From Microbulbifer pacificus (GTDB lineage: Bacteria; Pseudomonadota; Gammaproteobacteria; Pseudomonadales; Cellvibrionaceae): a DNA stretch of 64,000 nucleotides. The notes below the pieces were generated by a model, which was given only the letters and a program-made list of their open reading frames with translations, was not told where the DNA came from and did no database searches. The translations under genes and the position numbers were made by a program. The DNA lies in contig NZ_PREV01000026.1 of the NCBI RefSeq assembly GCF_002959965.1, positions 441,501-505,500 of the forward strand, written 5' to 3'. This document shows positions 58,625-64,000 of this stretch, in pieces (the stretch's first letter is position 1; the number at the start of each line of letters is the position of its first letter).

Positions 58625-58644
58625 CCCCGTTTTTCAAGACCATG

Positions 58645-58682
58645 AAAAAGCCCCCGACCTGTTGCAGGGCGGGGGCTTTTTT
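58645..58682. terminator. Bidirectional terminator between pfp and GlnA-like gene
   Basis: Stem AAAAAGCCCCC / GGGGGCTTTTT (58645-58655 with 58671-58681) with an inner CCTG/CAGG helix, flanked by A and T runs. Confidence 0.93.
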
Positions 58683-58702
58683 ATTACCGCGGCATGCGGA
58701 TG

Positions 58703-60091
58703 TCAGACATTCAACAGCAGGTGCTGCCGTTCCCAAGGGGAAATCTCCCGGTGGAACAGCCGCATTTCCTCGCTTTTTACCGCCGCGTACAGCTGACAGA
58801 ATCCCTCACCCAATGCCTGATGGATTTCCTCGGCATCGTCAAAGATGCGCAACGCCTCATCAAACGTGACCGGAATATAGGAGCGCTCTGCCTGCTCTTC
58901 ATCCAGTTCTGATTCCGCCGGCGCGTCGGGTTCAATGCGGTTCACCATACCGAGATACCCACAGATCAGGCTTGCGGCAATCGCCAGATAGGGGTTGGCA
59001 TCCACACCGATCACCCGGTTTTCCAGGCGGCGATCCTGAGCACCGGAATTCGGTACCCGCAGGCCGGTGGCACGGTTGTCGTAACCCCAGCCGATATTCG
59101 TCGGCGCACTGGAGTTTGCCTCGGATTCAAAACGCCGGTAAGAGTTCACGTTTGGCGCGATGAACGGCATCACCTCCCGCATATGTTTCTGGGTTCCGCC
59201 AATAAAATAGCGGAACAGATCAGTGGCGTTGCCGTCGTCGTCAGAAAATATATTCCTGCCACTGTCGATATCCACCACACTCTGGTGCACGTGCATGGCG
59301 CTACCCGGCTGGTCGCGCATGGGCTTCGCCATAAACGTGGCGAACATGCCATTCTTAAGCGCCGCCTCCTTGATGATGCGTTTGAAATAGAACACCTGGT
59401 CCGCAAGCCACAAGGGATCGCCGTGGGTGAGGTTGAACTCCACCTGCCCGGCGCCGTCTTCCTGGATTACCGAGTCGATATGCAGGCCCGCGGACTCCGC
59501 GTATTCATAAATGGTATCGATCACCGGGCCGTATTCATCGATGGCCGTCATCGAATAGGACTGCAGTGAGGTGCCCGAGCGCCCGCTGCGTCCCACCGGC
59601 GGCTGGATGGGTTCATTGGGGTCGATGTTCGGCTTGGTCAGGTAGAATTCCAGCTCCGGCGCCACAATCGGCTTCCAGCCACGCTCCGCGTACATCGCCA
59701 TCACACGCTTCAACACATTGCGCGGTGCGCAGGCGATAGGATTGCCTTCGAGATCCTGCAGGTCGTGAATGATCTGCAGCGCCGGCTGCTTCGCCCAGGG
59801 CACCGCCATCGCCGTGGACATATCCGGCACCAGGGCCATATCGCTCTCGGCCCACTGGTTCTCGATATCCATCTCCACATCCTGACCGGTAATGGTCTGG
59901 TAAAAAATGGAGATGGGCAGGAACACCGGGCTGTCCGGAGAGAACTTACTGAGCGGCATCGCCTTGCCGCGGGACATGCCGTTGAGGTCGGGAACGATAC
60001 ACTCCACCTCATCCAGCCTGCGGCCGTTCAGGTAAGCGTGAAATGCAGCGGGAAGATCATCCAGCCAGGATTGTGCGTCAGGCTGACTCAT
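58703..60091 (-). CDS. Glutamine synthetase family protein, gamma-glutamylpolyamine synthetase type
   Basis: ATP-dependent ligase of the GlnA fold. From the ATG at 60091 (GGAG upstream) it is 462 aa. The catalytic metal-binding and ammonium-site motifs resemble PuuA/GlnA-type enzymes: PELEFYL, DGAGQVEFNLTHGDPL, AMHVHQSVVD, and SSAPTNIGWGYDNRATGLRVP (in parts). The GDPLWLADQVFYFKRIIKEAA segment favours polyamine glutamylation over classical glutamine synthesis. No adenylylation Tyr region like that of GlnA is evident. Confidence 0.87.
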   Translation of the reverse strand: MSQPDAQSWLDDLPAAFHAYLNGRRLDEVECIVPDLNGMSRGKAMPLSKFSPDSPVFLPISIFYQTITGQDVEMDIENQWAESDMALVPDMSTAMAVPWAKQPALQIIHDLQDLEGNPIACAPRNVLKRVMAMYAERGWKPIVAPELEFYLTKPNIDPNEPIQPPVGRSGRSGTSLQSYSMTAIDEYGPVIDTIYEYAESAGLHIDSVIQEDGAGQVEFNLTHGDPLWLADQVFYFKRIIKEAALKNGMFATFMAKPMRDQPGSAMHVHQSVVDIDSGRNIFSDDDGNATDLFRYFIGGTQKHMREVMPFIAPNVNSYRRFESEANSSAPTNIGWGYDNRATGLRVPNSGAQDRRLENRVIGVDANPYLAIAASLICGYLGMVNRIEPDAPAESELDEEQAERSYIPVTFDEALRIFDDAEEIHQALGEGFCQLYAAVKSEEMRLFHREISPWERQHLLLNV

Positions 60092-60215
60092 GGGGACTCC
60101 GGGTATGAGTAATGTCCAGCGCATTGTAACGGAAAATGCCACTGCGGAAGTTGGACTTTCTATCGCGGCGCGCCCAAATGCAAGGGTAGTGCATGGGGCT
60201 AAGATTGTGGTTTGG

Positions 60216-60584
60216 TCAGGTATTGCCGCCCGCAGAAACCAGGTGGATGATATTGGATGGGCTGGATATCCAAAACGCCCTGAATCCCTCGGGTAAAGGT
60301 TCAATCTCATCGCGGCGGTAGCAACCCTGTTCCCTGAGATATCCCGAAGCCTTGTCGATATCACTGGTGACGACTTCCAGCCAGATTTCAGACTGGCTCA
60401 ATCCCGGCATGCAATCGAGCCACAGCACCTTGCCGCCAAAATCAAATCTCGGGGTCTCATCCGGACCATCGGGGGTTAACTCCGCGAGCCGCAGCACATC
60501 CCGATAAAAACGAACTGTATTCTGATACTCATGTGCCGGGACTTTCATGGCGATATTCTTCCCTGGCTGAAATTCAAGATCCAT
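60216..60584 (-). CDS. VOC-family (glyoxalase-like) protein
   Basis: A 122 aa single-unit vicinal-oxygen-chelate protein with the paired beta-alpha-beta pattern: IAMKVPAHEYQNTVRFYRDVL at the start and a second half ending IIHLVSAGG. Function in detoxification or a small ring-cleavage reaction is possible but unproven. Its ATG (60584) touches the TGA of the preceding small ORF (TGAATG), with AGGGGGA as Shine-Dalgarno within that ORF. Confidence 0.75.
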   Translation of the reverse strand: MDLEFQPGKNIAMKVPAHEYQNTVRFYRDVLRLAELTPDGPDETPRFDFGGKVLWLDCMPGLSQSEIWLEVVTSDIDKASGYLREQGCYRRDEIEPLPEGFRAFWISSPSNIIHLVSAGGNT

Positions 60585-60842
60585 TCAAATCCCCCTAGGC
60601 GTGAAAAAGGCAACGGAATCAAAACCATCGTCGAAGTAATAGGTGCGTCTGGATTGCAAGTGCCAGCAAACGCACCTCCCCGCTGAATAGCAAATACCCT
60701 GCGGATGCGATCTGATTAATACGGCTTCCGCAGCGATGCTGGAAATATGCTTATCGACGAGGTCGTCTCCACTCAGATCCGGATTGGCATCCTTGGTTCT
60801 GCGCAGGGTCAGCGGAGATTTTCCAGGAAGAAGCAAACGCAT
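60585..60842 (-). CDS. Small uncharacterised ORF, possible gene remnant
   Basis: An 86-codon frame (MRLLLPGKSPLTLRR...) with four cysteine-rich residues near the end. I recognise no family. Its first third shares a segment with the truncated gene at the window edge (SPL.LRR..D.NP.LSGDD.V), both on the minus strand. No good Shine-Dalgarno precedes the ATG at 60842; the frame can extend upstream to 60953 but that part overlaps the end of the methyltransferase gene. It may be a real small protein or a decayed 3' end of a paralogue. Confidence 0.45.
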   Translation of the reverse strand: MRLLLPGKSPLTLRRTKDANPDLSGDDLVDKHISSIAAEAVLIRSHPQGICYSAGRCVCWHLQSRRTYYFDDGFDSVAFFTPRGI

Positions 60843-60861
60843 CGCAATTCGAAAAAAGAAG

Positions 60862-61704
60862 CTAGGACGCAACTGGCTCTTCACGCATTCTTTCCCAGGT
60901 TTGTACCATAAGCTTCTTGGTGGGGCCCCAGCGGTAACCTCCAAGCGCACCACTCTGCTGTATAACCCGGTGGCAGGGGATCAGTAAGGCAACCGGATTG
61001 GCTCCAATGGCGTTACCAACCGCTCTTGCAGATTTTGGGGCACCGAGTGCTTTAGCTACCTGCGCGTAGCTGGCCACAGCGCCCGGTGGTATTTTTAGCA
61101 GAGCTCGCCACACAGCGACCTGGAAATTGGTTCCTGCCACATAGAGCGACAGCGGACCATGCTTGGAAGCTATATCACTGCCAAAAAATGCATCCATAAC
61201 ATAGCGCGTAGATGCCTGGCTCTCCCTGAGAGAACTGAACGGCCAAGCATTTTGCAAATCATTGAGCAGTTCTTCGACGCTATAGAAGTCCATGAATTCT
61301 ACGCGACAAACACCGCGCTGAGTTACGGCAACAAACATAGGGCCAAAAGGTGTAGGGTGCACACCGTATTCGATATGCACCTGCTTGCCTCTATTTTTAT
61401 ACTCCCCGGGTGTCATTGCCTCCAACTGCACAAAATGATCATACAACCTTGAACTTCCGCTCAATCCCAGCTCGTGTGAAACTTCGAGCAAGGAACGAGA
61501 GCTATCCAACAACTCTTTGCTCCGTTCCAAAGTCAGAACTTGTAAAAATCGCTTTGGAGTAGTCCCCGCCCAACGGCAAAACATCCTCTGAAAGTGATAC
61601 GGGCTCAGATGTACATGAGCGGCGATCTCCTCCAGACTGGGCTGAGCAGTTGCCCGATCTACCAAGTAGGCCATGGCACTTGCAATTCGATCATAGTCTG
61701 ACAT
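60862..61704 (-). CDS. AraC-HTH / methylated-DNA-cysteine methyltransferase fusion
   Basis: A 280 aa protein combining an AraC-type helix-turn-helix (about residues 10-105, LEEIAAHVHLSPYHFQRMFCRW) with an Ogt-like O6-alkylguanine repair domain (about 110-275). The catalytic motif is LLIPCHRVIQ. The N-terminal zinc/phosphotriester domain of Ada is missing, so it may repair or sense alkyl bases without the classical Ada activation switch. It begins 11 bp after the SDR gene. Confidence 0.92.
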   Translation of the reverse strand: MSDYDRIASAMAYLVDRATAQPSLEEIAAHVHLSPYHFQRMFCRWAGTTPKRFLQVLTLERSKELLDSSRSLLEVSHELGLSGSSRLYDHFVQLEAMTPGEYKNRGKQVHIEYGVHPTPFGPMFVAVTQRGVCRVEFMDFYSVEELLNDLQNAWPFSSLRESQASTRYVMDAFFGSDIASKHGPLSLYVAGTNFQVAVWRALLKIPPGAVASYAQVAKALGAPKSARAVGNAIGANPVALLIPCHRVIQQSGALGGYRWGPTKKLMVQTWERMREEPVAS

Positions 61705-61715
61705 GGCTCGACCTC

Positions 61716-62480
61716 TCAGACACGATTTATGGAGACACCACCATCGACCAACATCGCAGTACCAGTGGTGAAACTGGAGGCATCAGAAGCCAGGTACAAT
61801 GCGGATTGAGCAATTTCATCTGGTGTTGCCATACGCTTAAGAGCGTGCAGATTATGCACAAAGGTCAATGCCTCTGGTGTATTGGCAAACTCACGCCCTG
61901 CTGGGGTATCCGTACCACCGGGCAAAAGGGAGTTGACCCGAATATTCTGAGGCCCATGCTCTGATGCCAGTACTTGGGTCAGCCCAATAAGGCCAGCCTT
62001 ACTGGCTGCATAGGCAGCCATACCCGGCATACCAGCGGTATAACCAACGAAGGTAGAAGTGAAAATCAACGAACCTCCTTTTCGAGCAGTCATGGCGGGC
62101 AGCTGGTACTTTGCACCCAAAAATGCACCGGTTAAATTGGTCGAAATAACATGATTCCAGTCCGTTTGTAGCATCTCAGGGACTGGCCCCATAGCACCCA
62201 GGATAGCCGCGTTGTTGAAGGCAATATCCAAACCGCCAAAGTGATTTACCGCCCTATCTACCAAGGCCTTGGCGAAATTCTCCTCGCCAACATCACCCGC
62301 TAGCGCCAGTGCTTGCCCGCCTTCCGCACGGATCGAGTCCACAAGGTCATCCAGCTCCTTCTGTCGCCGTGCAGCCACCACTACCGCAGCACCTTCTCTC
62401 GCAAAAAGCTTCGCGGTTGCGTAGCCGATACCGGTGCTGGCGCCGGTAACGATAGCAACTTTGTTGGCAAGTATAGTCAT
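61716..62480 (-). CDS. SDR family NAD(P)-dependent oxidoreductase
   Basis: A 254 aa classical short-chain dehydrogenase: cofactor loop VTGASTGIGYATA, NNAAILG, active-site SFVGYTAG...YAASKAGLIG (YxxxK) and C-terminal VDGGVS. Substrate unknown. It is the first gene of the minus-strand accessory set (SDR, HTH-methyltransferase, small ORF, VOC) and lies downstream of the attC-like site. ATG at 62480 with GGAG upstream. Confidence 0.93.
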   Translation of the reverse strand: MTILANKVAIVTGASTGIGYATAKLFAREGAAVVVAARRQKELDDLVDSIRAEGGQALALAGDVGEENFAKALVDRAVNHFGGLDIAFNNAAILGAMGPVPEMLQTDWNHVISTNLTGAFLGAKYQLPAMTARKGGSLIFTSTFVGYTAGMPGMAAYAASKAGLIGLTQVLASEHGPQNIRVNSLLPGGTDTPAGREFANTPEALTFVHNLHALKRMATPDEIAQSALYLASDASSFTTGTAMLVDGGVSINRV

Positions 62481-62591
62481 CGATCATTTCTCCTGGCTCT
62501 GCTGACTGCAAAGGGCACATGCCCGAACAGGCGCCATATTAGGAGGCGATACGACTACTGCCGACCCGAATCTTGCTGTATGTCAATTACG

Positions 62592-62731
62592 CTATAACAC
62601 CGCGAGCAGCGGCAGCTTTGGGCGCTTTATGCGCGAAAATGGGAGTGAAGCGACCTGCGCAGAAAGTGCACAAAGTAAGCTGTCCGGTGGAGGCCCATAG
62701 GGCCGATACAAACTGCCTCGCTTTGTTATAC
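62592..62731 (-). mobile_element. attC-like integron recombination site
   Basis: Read in the direction of the upstream gene (minus strand), it starts with R'' GTATAAC (62731-62725), AAA, GCGAG-G-CAG. It ends with CTG-CTCGC, GGT and R' GTTATAG (62598-62592). The two ends pair as TATAACA / TGTTATA and GCGAG(g)CAG / CTGCTCGC with a single unpaired G, separated by a short mismatch spacer, the arrangement of R and L boxes in attC. The total length of 140 nt fits the long (VCR-like) class. The stop codon TAA of the gene lies inside R''. Confidence 0.72.
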
Positions 62732-63319
62732 ATCTAGCCATCCTTTAACCACCTCTTTTATCTCAATTTCACTAAAGCCAAGATATATGAGCAAGCCAAA
62801 AATAAAAGCAATCTCGATTAATTTCACAATACTACCGGCCAAACTTTTCTCGAATGACTCGAGTTTAAAACCTGCTGTTTCAAAAATCCAAAATGGCAAA
62901 CGCAAAATTTTAGTAATTGAAGCTAAAATCCAATACAAAGGATTGATAATTTTTAATAGCTGAGACCTTTCAACTTCATTACATGAACCAATAGTTTCAT
63001 TTAATAAGTCAAGTTTTTGACCATCTTCGATCAGGCCATCAGCATCATTGTTAAGAATAGTAGTGAATGCATGGGCTTGAGCCCTGCTTACCGGATCCAT
63101 AGCTACAACCGGAATTTGGAAGATACTGGCCAATCTCTTAACTCTAGGCAACCCTCTGGCAAGCTCTTCACGAAGCCTATTCATCTCTCCAATATGACCG
63201 TTTATTTCCTCAACGGTAGCGCCAAAAAATTCTTTATTCTTATTTAAGAGATATTTTCTGGCAGACTCATAGTAGCCTTCTAGAAATTTTCTATCTGATT
63301 TAATACTGAAGTAAATCAT
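62726..63319 (-). CDS. Unknown membrane protein in an integron cassette
   Basis: A 197 aa protein (MIYFSIKSDRKFLEGYYESA) with no recognised family. The N-terminal 120 residues are polar and helical, with a possible coiled coil (VEEINGHIGEMNRLREEL). Two hydrophobic segments follow (about 127-150, PLYWILASITKILRLPFWIF, and 165-185, IEIAFIFGLLIYLGF). It is clearly more AT-rich than the neighbouring genes, a sign of transfer. The ATG at 63319 has AGGGAA upstream. GTTATAC lies 10 nt before the start and an attC-like site follows the stop, so it has cassette organisation. The frame's own upstream TTG (63337) is rejected. Confidence 0.7.
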   Translation of the reverse strand: MIYFSIKSDRKFLEGYYESARKYLLNKNKEFFGATVEEINGHIGEMNRLREELARGLPRVKRLASIFQIPVVAMDPVSRAQAHAFTTILNNDADGLIEDGQKLDLLNETIGSCNEVERSQLLKIINPLYWILASITKILRLPFWIFETAGFKLESFEKSLAGSIVKLIEIAFIFGLLIYLGFSEIEIKEVVKGWLDV

Positions 63320-63328
63320 GCTTCCCTT

Positions 63329-63335
63329 GTATAAC
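63329..63335 (-). mobile_element. Probable 5' boundary (R'-type GTTATAC) of the cassette
   Basis: On the minus strand GTTATAC stands just ahead of the unknown gene's start, matching the R' core (G^TTRRRY) at which cassettes join. No full partner attC or attI structure could be traced upstream of it (63336-63593). Confidence 0.5.
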
Positions 63336-63390
63336 AAGTTTATCCAATAGCACAGTCATATATAGACACTCACGTAGACATGCACGTAAG

Positions 63391-63466
63391 TGTCCACATA
63401 TACGCAGATGGCTACATATATACACACAAGTGGCTACATATACACCGATGCCTACATATAGCCACA
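63391..63466 (+). repeat. Four degenerate 18-22 bp tandem repeats
   Basis: Copies at 63391-63408, 63409-63430, 63431-63448 and 63449-63466 follow TG(G/T/C)CTACATATA(T)AC... with CTACATATA or CCACATATA as the constant core. Located upstream of the unknown cassette gene, between it and the partial gene at the edge. Confidence 0.7.
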
Positions 63467-63593
63467 GAACGCCAGCGCGGTCACGAAAATATTTTCGGCT
63501 TCCATTACACGCAATTGCAAACGCGGGAGATTCACTAATCAGCCGCTCTGTCTTACTACCCGACCTACTTTATCTACGACTTACCGGGAAGAC

Positions 63594-64000
63594 TCAATCA
63601 CTGTCCTGTCGAAATTTTTCCACCCCACTTTCCGTCACCAGTGCTGTAGCGAGCACGCTATTGGGTGTACCGGGGTCAATGGTACCGGCAAAGGTCGCCT
63701 CCCGCTGGATCGCGAATACTTTTCGGACTTCCCCAGCTTCATTGCTGTCCCGGTGGTAATTCAGGATGGCGTCCCAGTAGTAGGCATTGCAGGTATCCGA
63801 GCGCAGTTCGCGCGGGAGACTGCAGCCACTGGCGGTCTGATTAATGCAGGAACCTTCGATGGTTTCCATGTCGACGCTGGAGGTGTACCAGGCGACGACG
63901 TCGTCGCCGCTCAGTTGCGGGTTGCCATCCAGGATTCTGCGCAGGATCAGCGGTGACAGGTAGGCGTGGTCACCGCCAGACGAGCAGCAGGCGCCGCGGC
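63594..64000 (-). CDS. Partial cysteine-rich uncharacterised protein (start beyond window)
   Basis: The last 134 residues of a minus-strand gene running off the right edge. It begins RGACCSSGGDHAYLSPL and has further cysteines in EGSCINQTASGC and RSDTCNAYYW; paired cysteines suggest an exported, disulfide-bonded protein, an inference only. I do not recognise the family. The stretch SPLILRRILDGNPQLSGDDV is similar to the small ORF at 60.6-60.8 kb. Confidence 0.6.
   Translation of the reverse strand, partial: RGACCSSGGDHAYLSPLILRRILDGNPQLSGDDVVAWYTSSVDMETIEGSCINQTASGCSLPRELRSDTCNAYYWDAILNYHRDSNEAGEVRKVFAIQREATFAGTIDPGTPNSVLATALVTESGVEKFRQDSD

Noticed and set aside
63391..63466. A CRISPR array
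   Set aside because: Repeats are degenerate, directly adjoining, without unique spacers of constant length, and no cas genes are nearby.
63336..63593. A second complete attC or attI ending at the GTTATAC of 63329-63335
   Set aside because: I looked for a matching R''/L'' partner (AACAAGTTTATCC-like) upstream and found none, so only a boundary is annotated.

Overview
The window is a 64 kb piece of a high-GC gammaproteobacterial chromosome. Gene content and order follow the conserved backbone of Pseudomonas aeruginosa from ftsZ through the division/cell-wall cluster, rnpB, lpoA, sspAB, the bc1 complex, rplM-rpsI, zapE, degS/algW, hisDG-murA, kds/lpt, rpoN and the PTS-Ntr genes. This synteny is recalled knowledge, not a search. 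The departures from it, and the general style of the sequence, suggest a marine relative such as Microbulbifer or another Cellvibrionales member. That genus-level guess is inference only.

Layout. 1-15.9 kb (minus strand): a complete mra/dcw operon read mraZ-rsmH-ftsL-ftsI-murE-murF-mraY-murD-ftsW-murG-murC-ftsQ-ftsA-ftsZ. FtsZ runs off the left edge. The operon is driven from a sigma70 promoter with six phased MraZ boxes. 16.3-22 kb: a CysH-like reductase, RNase P RNA, rsmI, and lpoA-yraN-diaA-dolP. 22-27 kb: a thiolase, a LemA plus M48 peptidase pair, and a Yip1-type membrane protein. 27-32.4 kb (minus): sspB/sspA, a fused cytochrome b/c1 gene with its Rieske partner, and rpsI/rplM. 32.5-37 kb: zapE/zapG, a homomeric ATP sulfurylase and a DegS-type protease. 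37-41.6 kb (minus): hisD, hisG, murA, ibaG and mlaC. 42-51.7 kb (plus): kdsD-kdsC-lptC-lptA-lptB-rpoN-hpf-ptsN-rapZ-ptsO, then mgtE and darP. 51.7-60.1 kb: a REP/MITE-like element, an RND/MMPL exporter, a SelW-like protein, ubiX, mpl, a PPi-type phosphofructokinase and a GlnA-like gamma-glutamylpolyamine synthetase.

The accessory part is 60.2-64 kb. It holds a minus-strand set of small genes (SDR oxidoreductase, AraC-HTH/methyltransferase fusion, a short cysteine-containing ORF, a VOC protein). Next comes an AT-rich gene for an unknown membrane protein. I read this gene as an integron gene cassette: its stop codon lies inside a roughly 140-nt attC-like site, and a matching GTTATAC lies just upstream of its start. 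Beyond it are four degenerate 18-22 bp repeats and a truncated cysteine-rich gene that shares a short homologous segment with the small ORF at 60.6 kb.

Most of the window is therefore core envelope and cell-division biology: peptidoglycan precursors, LPS transport, Mla, OM lipoproteins, the sigma54/PTS-Ntr regulon and energy metabolism. The unusual points are the attC cassette, the cytochrome b-c1 fusion, an mla locus missing mlaFED and mlaB, the absence of ddlB between murC and ftsQ, a sigma54-type promoter in front of rpoN, and the structured intergenic repeat at 51.7 kb.
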